Of a DNA stretch of 64,000 nt, positions 22,234 through 33,910 are shown piece by piece (within the stretch, counting starts at the first letter, position 1; every line of letters starts with the position of its first letter). The stretch is from Dipteronia dyeriana (lineage: Eukaryota; Streptophyta; Magnoliopsida; Sapindales; Sapindaceae): positions 68,955,192-69,019,191 of the forward strand of contig CM065300.1 of the NCBI GenBank assembly GCA_032871835.1. Reading direction: 5' to 3'. A model generated the notes under the pieces. The model did not search any database. It had not been told where the DNA came from and saw only the letters and a list, made by a program, of their open reading frames with translations. The position numbers were made by a program, and so were the translations under genes.

Positions 22234-24090
22234 TGATCAGACCAAAATTGTCATACATTTTGGCCCTTTTATCCATATCCTTTAGCTTTTTTTGAGCATA
22301 TTTTAGTGTGTAATGGCTTGTTTTGTAGTGATTGTAGGCATTCAATGGATTTTAGGTGCTGGAGGAAGAAAACCTGGATTTTCTAGCACAAACGAGCATA
22401 TTTTGTCACAAAAATGGGCATAGTGCGAGAGTCCTTGCCCACGCACTACCCGTGCATAACCAGCGCACCAACTGTGGAAATGCCTAGACCAGAGAAGCAG
22501 ATCAGAGACCATCAGACCACTGCTTGAGTCCATACCCACACATAACTTGCTTAATTACTGAAACCAGAGAACAAGATTAACGGCATTCAGGTCACTGCCC
22601 GGGTCAGTGTGCGGGTCCTCACCATCGTACAACATGCGTACAACGTGATCCAGCTCAACTGGTAACGGGTTTTCAGCCATTTAATGAAGGGCAGAATCGT
22701 CCTTTCAAGCTTATTTCATGCCCTAGCCTCTCAAATCTATAAATACCTCACTTTGCCACAAGACCCAAAATCTATCAATCATCAAATTAATCCATTCATC
22801 CCACATTTCATCTTCTTCACCAAATTAAGAGAGAGAAGAGCTTCCAAAGGCATCCATAGAGGTTTTCCTCCTTGGATGCCTCCTTACCATCACTTTCTAC
22901 TTACAGCCACCCATCTTTGGAGAAGATTCATGAGGAAAAAGCCATCCTACCATGTCTATAAGGAGAATGAGCTTCAATGGAGCTGGGAGATTCAAGATGA
23001 CAATTAGGCCCCTCTCCGAGCTTAGAGATCCGGGAGTAACAACTTGGGTTTCTTCTTTTACTCTTCTCTTATATTTTCTTTATTTGATTTGTATCCCCAT
23101 TTGGAAATTATGTAAACCCTAATACTAGCTCTATTTATTTGATTGACTTGCATTTGATTTCTTCTTATATTGTTCCATTCATTGTGCCTAATTGTGTTTA
23201 ATTTTCTCTTGAATTAAGTAGGCCCTTCAAGTCTTGATTCTTTTCTATTGATTGAACTAATTTGAGTAAGTGTGGTTTAATTGTAATCTTTGTGAAATGG
23301 ATAGGCACTCTAACTCCCATGTAACTTAGTGGTTGATTTTGGTCTTTAAAGCCTTCAATACTCACTTTGGTTTATGTAGGCACTCAAACTCCCATTTCAT
23401 TGTAGAGGTTGGATTGTGGTGTCTTTATCAGCCAAGTAGGCACTCCAACTCTTGGTTTACTTTAGGTTTCAGTATACATTTTTAACCGTACACATATTAG
23501 GTGTCTAATCAAACTACATGAATTAGATGGGATATGTTGTGAGCCACTTCAATCCAATATGTCCCGACTAGGTAAAAGGGGTGGATTGTGAGCACTTCAA
23601 TCCAAGCCATCCCGACTACATCATATCTATCCAAACCAAAAGTGAAAGGGGTGGATTATGAGCACTCTAATCCAAGCCACTCCGGAAACTCTGGCTAGGA
23701 AGATCAACCCAATATATAGGAGTGTCTTTGTGGTGCAAATGTTTGGGTGATCATGAGTACCATATATATCCATTTTCTTACATCTCTCATATCTATCAAT
23801 TTTTAATTTATCAATTTAATCACCATTTTCATCACTCCCTGTTCTCTTATTATTTTTTATCTTTATTTCGCGCTAACTTCACACATACCACTCTCACCCT
23901 TGCCATATTCTTATTTACCTTGCTTTCAATAATCACTAAAACGAGAGACAATCGATGGATAACACCTCCTTATGGATGATACCCTCGCATACCGCTTTGC
24001 TAGTTTTCAAAACTATAGTAGCACATTGCTTAGGAACAACTTTATAAATATTTTTTGGATTCATAATTTCTTAATGAAGGAAAAAAGCGC
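22234..24090 (+). mobile_element. 3' LTR of the Athila-like element
   Basis: It starts TGATCAGACCAAAATTG directly after the PPT and ends near 24085-24095, judged against the copy ending at 18849. A TATA-like 'tctataaatacctcac' lies at 22737-22752, followed by 'aattaagagagagaagagct'. A three-fold internal block, 'gggtggattgtgagcacttc' and variants, lies at 23520-23690. Length is about 1.86 kb, against ~1.6 kb for the split LTR. The 107-codon frame at 22684 has no recognisable domain. Confidence 0.65.
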
Positions 24091-24555
24091 GTTGAGGACA
24101 CTTTTTCACCTTTTTGTTTTTAGCCTTCCTTAAAGTAGGTCATGATGCTATTTCAAGCTTCTACTTTCCTTTCAAGTTGCTAGAGTCTCCTTGAGGTTGA
24201 GCAAGTTTTGTGACATTAATCACCTTATTTAGGCCATTTACCAAGTCTTTTATTGCTTGCTTGGCCATGTTGATCTCTTCAATGTATGCTTTCTCTTTAA
24301 CCCTTATATTTGAGACAATCTCCTAACTGTTGTAGACAAGTCTCTCTACCTCATTTAGTCTCTTTATACTATCATTCTTCTCGTGACATTCAATCACTTC
24401 ACTCCTCATTTCAACTTCTTTCAAATCTTCATCTCTTTCTTTCTTGTTGAAGTTAGTGGCCTATGACTTACAATTCTCTTCAATAGGTTGCAAAGACAAG
24501 TGATCATATCTAGCTTGACTGTCCATCGAGAAATTCTCATCTTCTTCTTTAATTT
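24091..24555 (-). pseudogene. Antisense coiled-coil coding fragment, retroelement gag- or transposon-protein-like
   Basis: On the minus strand, from 24555 to about 24100, a frame with two or three stops reads MDSQARYDHLSLQPIEENCK, KKERDEDLKEVEMRSEVIEC, RVKEKAYIEEINMAKQAIKD and LVNGLNKVINVTKLAQPQ. It is highly charged with heptad-like spacing and no cysteine motif. Such segments occur at the ends of plant transposon-protein and gag-like ORFs. It is cut on the right by the gypsy LTR at 24556. I cannot name its family. Confidence 0.35.
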
Positions 24556-25552
24556 TGTTAAAAGCAATTTTCGATGAGGAACCAAAGAGGAATTTTCCAT
24601 CTGCCTGGTACCAAGTAGGGCCTATCGAGTGGGTCTATAATGGGACCGGTTCCCACAAAGCCTAGGTACCTCTATCTGGAAAAAGGTCAACATCACCTCT
24701 CCAAGACTACCAGATATCAAGCATAGTCGGCGTCACGGTACCTACTACCTTGCGCCTAGGTACCAGGACATCTACCCAGAACCTGAGTACCTTGACATCA
24801 GTTCTTAACCCATCCAGGGTATGTATCCTACTTGCCCAAGAAGAAGGATGTCACCAAGAAAGCACCATTATGGTAGAACAAGCGCCACGCCAGCAGATCG
24901 GTACATCAGGGTACCGCCCCACCAAGATACAATGCCAGAATTCTCCTCTAAGCAACGTGGAATAAAATGGTTGACCTATTAGCCTTGAAAACGCTATAAT
25001 GAGACTGAATAGGTCAATGGAGTCGTCCTTGATTCACATTTAAACTCAAATAGAAACATGACATAATCAACGGGAACAATTCCCGTGCAAGTTAATGTTT
25101 TCTATCAATGCCAATCAATTTTGATTGGGAAGAATTTGAGGATATAAATACGACACTCAAGTCTAGAGAAAGGCGATGAGAATCAAGACTAGACCCCCCC
25201 TCCCCCATTAGAAAAAATTCACCTTTCTATGAGTTTTTACGAAATAGCCACTTATAAACATGCACGAGTTTTCCATCTCTAATTTTGTTTGTGAGAAATA
25301 GAGATTGAGAGGAAAGAGTGTGAGATTAACATAACTATTATTGTGCCACTCTTTGTACTCTTCCAATCAATAAAACAATCTCGCTTGACCTTCTCATTAT
25401 AACATACTTCTATCATATATTCTCTATTCATACATCCACCCTATTTTTTACTTACCTGTGTACAAAATACCTACCCCTACTGCGACCTACCAGGTAGCGG
25501 TCGTGAGGGTGTTAATTGAGATTCCTTACCTTGAGCGAATTTTTGGTTAACA
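24556..25552 (+). mobile_element. 5' LTR of a Tat-type gypsy element
   Basis: It begins TGTTAAAAGCAATTTTC and ends TTTTTGGTTAACA, followed after five bases by a PBS. Its start aligns with the inverted LTR ending at 48556, sharing 'CAAAGA.GAATTTTCCA'. A TATA box 'gatataaatacg' lies near 25140-25151. The left part contains several GGTACC palindromes (about 24606, 24663, 24736, 24753, 24909). Length is 997 bp. Confidence 0.8.
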
Positions 25553-25557
25553 CTTTT

Positions 25558-25573
25558 TGGCACCTTCTGTGGC
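25558..25573 (+). other. Primer-binding site of the gypsy element
   Basis: TGGCACCTTCTGTGGC follows the LTR end by five bases. It is a two- to three-base variant of TGGCGCCGTCTGTGGG, common in plant Tat-lineage elements. Confidence 0.7.
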
Positions 25574-25651
25574 AAGTTCCCACACCTTTTTAAAAGCCTG
25601 TAAAACTTTGTTTTTTTTACAGCATACCATTATGAGACTTTAGTCCTCTCA

Positions 25652-27060
25652 ATGGCAACCCAAAAAATCAGGGCACCAATCTATCACTTCCACCAGGAAG
25701 GCACAGAAAAAGGGAAGGAATCAAAGCATCAAAACCCGACTCCAGCATCTCTCGTTACGGTACAGACTACACCCTAGATCCCAGCTACTCTAGTAGTAGG
25801 CCAGGCCATCTTAGAGTGACAGGTTGAAGCCTTGGCAAAGAGCATCTGCCTCCGATTGGCTACGGAAGGTATCATCCCTCTACTCGCAGCGTCAAATACC
25901 AGGGGAGATGTTAGTAGACCAGGTACTAGAGTACCTGTTTCCAAAAGATTAGGACCTCTGTATTCAGTACAAGTCCACGATAAGTTAGAGTCTATGCCCT
26001 AGTTTTAGATAGACTAGTAAAATATCGCACCTCGATAGGTAAAGTTAGCTTTCGACATCCCACCTAGGGAGCCTCAAAACCCAGCCTAGCCGGCAGCTGC
26101 ATGGAGGTAACCTTGATCCACCGCAGAAGGTAGTAGAAGAAGCACCAGACAGAATCCCCCCTATGAGAAGGACCAGGATGAGGCCTCTGTAGCATTAGAG
26201 GAATCTGACATTGAGGATTCTGAGATCGTGTATAAAAATGTTGCGAATAAGCGCCTACAGAACAAGGTAGCCAGGATGGAAAACAAAATTTGGGAGCTAA
26301 AGAATGGAAAATGCCAAGAGAGTCGAAAGGATCCCTTGGGCAAAATGAACGTCCCCTTCTCTAGAATAATTAGGGAGGTAGAGCTTCATCCCACGTTCAA
26401 AATACTTGTTGATAAGTACTCCAAAATAGAGGATCCATTGAGCCACATAGAGAGTTTCATGCAACAGATGGAGGTCCAGAATGCTACCCTGGCTACCATG
26501 TGCAAAATGTTCCCTACCATGTTAACAGACTATGCCAAGACTTGGTTCAAGAAATTGCTCGCAGGTAATGTCGACTCCTTCACTAAAACAACCAGTGACT
26601 ATTTGTTCTTAATTCCAGGGTATAAGCCACATCCCAATGATCCCAATCACCTAAAATATGTGATCCAAGAAAGGAAAGAATTGCTCAGACCCTACGTGGA
26701 GTGGTTCCATAAAAAGGTGATCCAGATAAGGGGTTTCATTGAGAAAGAGACCTGGCCAACCTCAAAATAAACCTATGGGCAGGTGAGCTATTCCGATCAT
26801 TCACAAAACACAAACCAGAGACATATCAGGATGCCTATGATAGGGATCTATAATAGGTGGACATAGATTAGTAGCTACGGGTCAAGATAAAGCACAGTGA
26901 CCTGAGGACTTTCAAGCACCTTAAAAAGGAAGCGCCCAAGCCCGCACTGGTACAGAAGGTTCATAACAAACCTCCGAATAGGTCCACGTACCACCCCTAA
27001 CCTTTCTAGCCTCACCGGGAGCGGTACCCAACAAGAAGGAGCCTACCTCAAGTAACACTT
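25652..27060 (+). pseudogene. Gypsy gag polyprotein
   Basis: The first ATG after the PBS (25652) opens MATQKIRAPIYHFHQEGTEK, then frameshifts. The best part (26228-26770, 180 codons) holds the retrotransposon gag domain: VELHPTFKILVDKYSKIEDP, HIESFMQQMEVQNATLATMC, LTDYAKTWFKKLLAGNVDSF and YVEWFHKKVIQIRGF. The 'DP..H...F...M', 'L...A..WF..L....I.SF' and 'L..Y..RF' order is the normal capsid pattern. The remainder (26770-27060) is Glu/Lys-rich and frameshifted. The gag at 45297-46016 on the minus strand is a close relative (HLESFVQQMEVQNNTKVIMC). Confidence 0.8.
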
Positions 27061-27990
27061 CCTCTTAGGGAAGTAGCACGGATAGCTAGAGAGAAGAAAT
27101 GGTATAAGCATTACACACCACTCAATATATCTAGTGAGACTATATACCTCCTTGTCCGTGACAAGGGGCTACTTAGAAAGCCCGATCCCTGGCTAAGTTC
27201 CTGTAGCAGATGCGAGATAAAATCTATACAGGGAAAGAGGTACAGGCCTAGTTCAAGGCGAATTAAGATAGAAGAAAGGCAAATGGTAAGGATCTGATGC
27301 AATAGATCCATATCATCCACACTATAAGCGGGGGACCTACCCTAGTAGGAACTTCTAATTAATTCTAGGAAGACCAAGCTAATTCCGAATCGAGAAAGGA
27401 CAAGACATTCTTAAAGTTATCCAGGCTCACCAGTGACCTTCTGATTAACTTAGATTGTCTTTACCGAGGAGGACATATATAACACATTACAACCTTATGA
27501 TGATCCTATGGTTGTTACTGTGTAGATTGCTAATTGCTTGGTCGACCGTGTTCTGATAGACACCGGTAGCAGTGTGGATATCCTCCTTAAGGACGCTTTG
27601 GAGAAGTTTAACCTAAAGAACTTTTTCTATAATATTTTTACCACACCGCTGTATGGGTTCACTGGGGCTCATTGATACCAGTCGGGTTAAAAATCCTACC
27701 GATGACAGTGGTATATGCTTCACTCCAGTTGAACCTCATGACTGATTTTGTCATGGTGGATACCCAGTCTGCCTACAATGCCATCCTTCATAGGCCTTTC
27801 CTGTGAACTCACAAGAGGGTTCTATCAATCTACCGTAACTTGATGAAGTTCTCGGTAGGTGACAAAGTAGAAGAGGTACGGGGAGACCAGGAGGCGACAC
27901 GTAAATTCTACGCAGCTTCCACCAACCAAGCGGCACTAGCCAAGCAATGAACATAAGTAATTGTAATATAGGGATATGTGCTATCATGAA
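27061..27990 (+). pseudogene. Gypsy gag-pol linker and aspartic protease
   Basis: After the linker (KHYTPLNISSETIYLLVRDK), the protease reads TEEDIYNTLQPYDDPMVVTV, then LVDRVLIDTGSSVDILLKDA with the catalytic DTGSS at 27559-27573, then LEKFNLKNFF, LYGFTGAH and an ILHRPF-like end (27775-27800). Stops interrupt the frame between these blocks. DTGSSVDI is intact, so the protease active site itself has not decayed. Confidence 0.75.
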
Positions 27991-28099
27991 GGGATCATGA
28001 GATTCAAGATGCCAAGGGAGAGATGGGAGTAGTCAAAGGAGAGCCTGAGGTAGAAATCATGGTCTCAGAATAAGTAGAGGAGGAAGACAGTGGGTGGGT

Positions 28100-28890
28100 T
28101 AACGGCCACCCAGTTGATCCGTTAGAGAAAATACTAGTCTAGGGGGATGATCCCTTCAAAGTGGTCAAGGTAGGAGAAACACTGGAAGCAAGAGTGAAAG
28201 AGGCTCTGGTTAGACCCTTCGAGAGTGCAGCGATATCTTCGCCTGGAGCCACAAGGAGAAGCCAATGATCCCCATCTCTATCTTGTAATTGACCCTACCT
28301 TTAAACTGATCAAATAGAAGCAGCAACACTTCAACAATAAAATGAATGCCGAGACACATGAGGATATGGATAAGCTATTGAAGGCAATATTCATTTGGGA
28401 ATCCTGGTACCCTGAATGAAGCACAAATATGGTGACGGTCATAAAAGCTAACGGTAAGTGGCGTATATAAGTTGACCACACAAATCTCAATTGTGCCAAC
28501 CTAGAGGATAGATTCCTGCCACCGAAGATCGATCAATTAGTAGACTCAACTGCAGGAAAGAAGCTTCTCATCTTTATAGATACATTCTCGAGGTACAACT
28601 AGATCATTATGCACCCCGTAGACCAAGACAAGATCGACTTCATTATCGGACAGAGCCTCTTCTACTACAAGGTAATGCCTCTTAGTCTCAAGAATGCAGA
28701 TGCTCCTTACCAACGTCTAGTCAATGAGCTCTTCAAGGACTAAATAGAGAAGACCGTGCTGGTATACATTAACGACATGATCACCAAGCGTCAGGTGGTT
28801 AAGAAGCACTAGAACCATCTCCGTTGGACTTTCCAGATAATGATAAAGAACCAGATATGGTTGAACCCTATGAAATACGACTTTGGGGTA
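28100..28890 (+). pseudogene. Gypsy reverse transcriptase with mutated catalytic box
   Basis: RT motifs in order: VIKANGKWRI (28438-28467), DRFLPPKIDQLVDSTAGKKL, IFIDTFSRYN (28571-28600), QDKIDFII, FYYKVMPLSLKNADAPYQRL and KTVLVYINDMITKRQ. The catalytic YxDD box is at 28765-28779 and reads YINDM: the first aspartate is now asparagine, which would abolish polymerisation. The usual F.DD/YVDD context otherwise matches plant gypsy elements. Several stops (for example at 28741) break the frame. Confidence 0.8.
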
Positions 28891-28899
28891 GCATCAAGG

Positions 28900-29570
28900 A
28901 AGTTCCTCAAATTCATGGTCCACGATAGGGGGAATAGAAGCTAATCTAGAGAAGATTCGAGCCATATTGGATCTCGAATCATCTACCTCTCTAAAGCAGG
29001 TACAAGGCATGACCAGTCGGATGGCAGGTCTGAGCCACTTCTTATCACGGTCCATAGATAAATGCCTCCCCTTCTTCAAAGCTATAAAGAGGGGGGAGAA
29101 CATAAAGTTGGGTCAAGACAATGAGCTAGCTTTCTAGTCCCTGAAGGAATACCAAGCTGGTCTACCGCTACTAGTCAAACTGGTACTAGAATATGAGCTG
29201 TATATATACTTGGCCGTATCTAACATATCAGTTAGCAGGGCCCTAGTTAAGGAAATTAGAGATGGGGTCCAACAAAACATCTACTACATGATTTGTGCCT
29301 TAACCAAACCAAAGAGAAACTACACTCTCTTAGAGAAGCTCGTCTTTGCCTTGGTAACCTAAACTAGGAAGCTCCGTCCTACTTCCAAGCCGACTCAATC
29401 ACAGTGATACCAACTAACCTTTACATCAATTCCTAAAAAGACCAGATGTATCGGGAAGATTGGTACTATGGGCCCTCGAGCTCTCCCAGTATGGCATCAA
29501 GTACAAGTCTAGAACCATCAATAAAGCATAGGCTTTTACAGACTTTATGGATTAGTTATACATAATACCC
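28900..29570 (+). pseudogene. Gypsy-type RNase H domain (first RNase H)
   Basis: After the RT connection (GIEANLEKIRAILDLES, KQVQGMTSRMAGLSHFLSRS), the segment reads KLVLEYELYIYLAVSNISVS, RALVKEI, IYYMICALTKPKRNYTLLEK and LVFALVT, then QYGIKYKSRTINKA*AFTDF. This is the RNase H that follows RT in gypsy elements ('L..YLAVS..A.S.VL', 'Y..LEK...ALV...R'). It is degenerate at the position of the first acidic residue, as in Tat elements. Confidence 0.7.
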
Positions 29571-29639
29571 GATCCCGGTACCGCTCCAAGCATGGATCTA
29601 GTCAATAAGAAATATCCAAAATCTATAGGCTAGACAACT

Positions 29640-30050
29640 GATCAAGAATTCTGGATCTATTATATAGGCGAATCATCCATTAATGTAGGTAACAGAATTG
29701 GAATGGTCTAAATCGATCCAGAGAATGTCGAATAATGCCACAACTTCAGGTTTGAGTTCAACACCACAAACAACGAAGCTGAGTATGAGACTTTGCTAGC
29801 GGGGATGAGAGTGGCTACAGAACTCGGGGATGATTATCTCCATGCCATGAGTGACTCACAATTGGTAGTCAATAAGGTAACTGGACTCTATCAAGCCAAA
29901 AGTGACAATATGGCAGCTTACCGTGAATTGGTCTAGAAGCTTAAGGCTCGATTCAAGGGTTTGAAGACAGAGCAAATACCTCAATAGCAGAATCATCGGG
30001 CAGACATCCTTGCCAAGATAGCTGACATAGAATGACAAACGTTACCCAAT
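29640..30050 (+). pseudogene. Second, archaeal-type RNase H (aRNH)
   Basis: A second RNase H follows: NNEAEYETLLAGMRVATELG, LHAMSDSQLVVNKVTGLYQA, MAAYRELV, LKARFKGLKTEQIPQ and NHRADILAKIADIE. The acidic residues of NEAEYE, SDSQ and NHRAD are present. This additional aRNH domain between RT/RNase H and integrase is a diagnostic trait of Tat-lineage gypsy elements, so it fixes the lineage of this element and, by LTR homology, of those at 1084-6801 and 44916-48556. Confidence 0.8.
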
Positions 30051-30099
30051 TGGGTATCTCTTCTGGTAATCTCCAAGTCAAGTATAGTGGAAGGAAAGG

Positions 30100-31330
30100 A
30101 AGTTAGCCTGGTGGATCGCGTCCCATGCTGGATGGATCCATTAGTGGACTATCTCTAAGAAGATAAGCTCCTCACAGATCCTGATCAAGCCCGTAAACTT
30201 AAGAGGGTTTCATCGTGATTCTACCTGGTAGATGGATACCTCTACAGTAAAGAGAGGTCCCTTTCCCTATTTCGATGCCTACATCTCGATGATGCTAGTT
30301 GGACTCTTAGAGAGGTACATTTAGGGGATTCTGGAAACCATGTCGAAGAAGAGTCATTAGCTTACCAGGTACTTCGCATAGGATACTATTGGTCAACCCT
30401 GCACCATGATGCAATACAGTTCATTCAATTATGCGAGCCATGGAAGAGGATAGCCAATCTAAACCACCTTTCACCAGAGTGGCTCTCCTCTATCATCTCA
30501 CCATACCTTTTTGCCATTTTGAGGGTTGAATTGATCGAGCCTGTCCTTACTACACCTGGTTAAGCTAAGCACTCAATATTCATCATTGACTACTTAAATA
30601 GATGGATAGAAGCAGAACCACTCTCCATAATGATATAGGACAATATTACCAAGTTTATCAAGAAGAATATGGATTGCTTGGATGGCCATCATCACCGACC
30701 TTGGTAAGTAGTTCCACAATACGAGGTTCCTGGATTTCTATAAGAACCTAAGAGTCGACCTCCGCTACGTGTTTATGGCTCATCCTCAGACCAATGACCT
30801 TGTAGAAGCAACAAACAAGACTGTCAATATGCTTTTTAATAAAAACTTCAACAGAAGAAGGGCAAATGGGCAGAAAAGGTTCCTGATGTGTTTTGGGTCT
30901 ATCGCACTACCAAGAGGACCGCTACTAGAGAGACCTTCAAGGTAGAAGCAGTCTTACCTATCGAGTGTAAACTAATGGCCAAACATTTCGAACCAAAAGG
31001 TAATAAGGTCAAGCTGATGGTCAAACTAAAACCTCCCAGAGGAGAAGCAAGATAGAGTGAAAGAATTGGTAGCAGTCTACCAGAGCCGAATTGTGCAGTA
31101 TTTCTACAAAAAGGTTAGAAACTGTAACATTAGATAGGGATACCTGGTCCTCAGAAAGGTTACCTAAAAAACCCGGAAGCTGTCGGACGGGATACTAGCA
31201 TGAAATTAAGAGGGCCCTTACCTGTAAAAAATGGTAATCCTTAGCGGGGTCTACAAGTTGGAAGAGATGGAGGGACCTTCTATCGACCACACCTGGAATG
31301 TAGACCGTCTGAACAGGTTCTATCCATAGA
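30100..31330 (+). pseudogene. Gypsy integrase, degraded
   Basis: From 30230 it reads DGYLYSKERSLSLFRCLHLD, REVHLGDSGNH (HHCC region), RIGYYWSTLHHDAIQFIQLC, then a frameshifted core with IIDYLNRWIEAEPL (first catalytic Asp, 30581-30622), a jumbled middle, KAPDVFWVYRTT-like sequence (30876-30915) and RETFKVEAVLPIE. The C-terminus (31055-31330) matches 1084-1383: VYQSRIVQYF, KLEEMEGPS and DHTWNVDRLNRFYP. Frameshifts are concentrated around 30640-30860. Confidence 0.75.
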
Positions 31331-31442
31331 AGGCTGAGATTCCAAGTGCAAACCACCAAATAAAGATTCTTCATTTTTCTCCATCTACACTTGTATTTTT
31401 TCATTGTCAAATTTCACCATGAAAGGTTACCATGATCGCCAA
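31331..31442 (+). other. 3' spacer of the gypsy element, cut by another element
   Basis: It resembles the spacer after pol at 1384, including 'aaataaagattcttc'. It ends at 31442, where a minus-oriented LTR of a different family begins. The 3' LTR of this element was not found in the window. Confidence 0.55.
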
Positions 31443-32241
31443 TGTTGACAGTGATTTATGGATTAACCTCTCGTCATACAATTAATGCAGAACAACAACT
31501 AGTAGCAACCGAAAAGTAAACAGAAAATACATAAGACACAGAGTTTTACATGGTAAAACCCCAATGTGGGGAAATGTCCACGGTTGCCAACAATGGCCAT
31601 AAAAATTCATTATGTTAAAAAAAGATTGCACACTAAACCTCTCTCACGCTCCTTCTAGTCAAATTAAGTTAACCCTTTAATGGGTATTATTTGGGTCTAT
31701 TTATACATGCATAGAACCCTAATTCTTAACGTACTCATAAGGAAAGTCATTATAATTTAATAAAATTCTAACTTCTCAGAGTCGTGCTCTCATTCTTTCC
31801 TGCTTGAAGTTGATTCGTATTTCAATTGTCCTTAGATCTCTTTCCTAATATGGACTCTAATATGTATAATGAATTTTGTTTCCTTATCAAAGTGTACTTC
31901 CAGAAGCCTTGTTCAAATCCGGCTTTTTCTTCAGCGTATTCAAGTTGTGAACTCATGGAATCTAGGTGTTGTCCATGTGTCACGTGTCTGATCACCTATT
32001 TTACTGACCATTCTTGCTTACCCCTGATCAGCAATTCAACCCGACCCTAGCCCCGACCATTTTGACGACCCTGATCGGATTTAATAACCCTATCGTCTGT
32101 GTTATCTTAGTTAGGGGACTTGTCGGGTTTTCTCCGCTCTACTTGGGTTGACTTAATCTGATAGTCTTCTAGAGATGTGTCACCCCCGACCCTAGTCTTT
32201 TGTTAATGTATCGCGTCACCTAGATTTTGCCAATAGTAACA
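31443..32241 (-). mobile_element. 3' LTR of a second Tat-type gypsy family (minus strand)
   Basis: On its own strand the LTR runs TGTTACTATTGGC...CTGTCAACA (799 bp). A TATA box, plus 'ctatttatacatgc' near 31697-31710, reads gcatgtataaatag on the minus strand. It is GC-richer than its surroundings and has repeated 'cccgaccct' motifs. Immediately right of 32241 the minus strand has 'gtttaagtggg', a PPT-like tract, and then an antisense ORF, which is the Tat arrangement seen at 2651-6801 mirrored. The pentamer to its left is GCCAA (31438-31442). It shows no obvious similarity to the other gypsy LTRs here. Confidence 0.6.
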
Positions 32242-32511
32242 CCCACTTAAACATACAAAACCAAATATCTCGTTCAAAATGGAACTCACTCAGCGAAGTA
32301 TGTTTAGCTTATTATTATTTTTTGTCGTGGTGCTCATAATTGCGTAATTAATGTATTGCGTCTAAATGTAAACTTCGGTCACGCTCATTTCAGTTGATGC
32401 AATCATTCAACCACTTTTTTGAACTTCAAGCGGCAAATGTTTTTTGTTCTATGTGCACCTACCCCCATTCATGCCTGGTGACCTGAACGTGTTCTTATGA
32501 TGTCATTTGTT

Positions 32512-32524
32512 CCTATATATAGCT
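32512..32524 (+). promoter_or_regulatory. TATA box of the antisense ORF (second Tat family)
   Basis: 'cctatatatagct' lies about 105 bp upstream of the ORF's first ATG (32628), with a pyrimidine-rich leader between them. This is normal spacing for a plant gene, and it lies outside the LTR on the strand opposite to retrotransposon transcription. Confidence 0.5.
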
Positions 32525-33240
32525 TAAGGACTTTTCATCATTTCCTCACGACTTTATAGTGCTTCTTCGTAAAAAACCATAGCTTTTCACCCTCTCAAGA
32601 TTCTTGCTTTTCTTTGCTTTTAAACTTATGTCTCCGCCGCACTCACTTGTACTCCAGGTATGGACCCAACTCTTTGCTATACATATTTTGAACTTCTCAT
32701 GCATGCAATTGAGGATAGCGATAACGATAATATTGCTAAGCTTGAATCTATTCATTGGTGTCATTTTCCTTCATCCCAACCCGTCGCTTTAAATGTAGAT
32801 TATTCTATGTTTATTCCTTTTTCTTCTAACCCTCTTGGTTCCACTTCTGTTGGTGTCTATTTAGATATGTCAAGGACAACGAGGTAAACTTCTAAGGCTT
32901 TTCCTAAAGATACCACCTGCCTGGTGAACGACTTAAAGATAGCTTCCCAGACATTGAAGATTAAGAATGTCCGGAGGGAACGGCTGGCTCGTATGCTAAG
33001 ATTTACGGCGGACCATCCTTGTGCCTTAAACCTTGAGATAAATGTAGTGAAGGACGAAGAACCTAAGAATTTTAGGGACCAGTTCGACGTCCCTCGCTTT
33101 GTGAAGCTGTCATGTAGTTGTGATCGCGCAGTGTGGAACCCACCCCTTGATGCAGTTGCGATTTATGAGGCTATGCTGTCTTCTGATGTCACTTTCCCTT
33201 TGCATCCTATCATTGCCCTTTTCATGGCAGACGAGGGTGT

Positions 33241-33857
33241 TGTAGGGAAAATTGAACAACGAAAGCGTGAAAAATTAGGGTTTGGTATAAATAAAAATTT
33301 TCCCTTTTTAATAACAAGAACCTTAACCCTAGATTAATTGATGTATATTAAAAGTGTCATATCTTTTTCTCGTGATGATTGAACTAGCGCCGAACTGAAT
33401 CTGCAAGATCTTCCAATCCAATCACAAACGTGAGTCACCTAGGAGTGTGGTCTCCCTTCCTTTAAATTGTATACATGAGGATGGAAACAAATAAAATCTT
33501 TTACTTTGTTAGTCGCAATAATCCTCCAGGAAAAAATCCAAGAACGTCCGGTCATTTGTGAATTATCAATCTACATGATTGAAACTCGCGTGAACTCGAT
33601 TTGATTTTGTACATAAAATCCTTTTTATGTAAAGGATACTAGTTTTACTATTAAAAACAAAAATGTTCCCTTTTTTTCTTCTCCTTGGTCGAATTCTACA
33701 CCCTATATCTATGAGTTGATCGAATTTTGTCTAGAGTAAAAACTAAATTTTTCTCCCTCAAAATTCTCTCTTGCTTGGCCGAATTCTCTCTTGAAAATTA
33801 TTTAGCTTGGCCGAAATTCTACTCATAAAAACTTAGGGATGGCCGAAATATATAAGA

Positions 33858-33910
<53 letters not shown>

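Noticed and set aside
22684..23007. 107-codon plus frame after a TATA-like box in an Athila-like LTR
   Set aside because: It is LTR R/U5-type sequence; related LTRs at 53239 and 9149 do not keep the frame.
31826..32050. 74-codon plus frame with several cysteines
   Set aside because: It lies inside the 31443-32241 LTR; the cysteine spacing fits no zinc-binding family.
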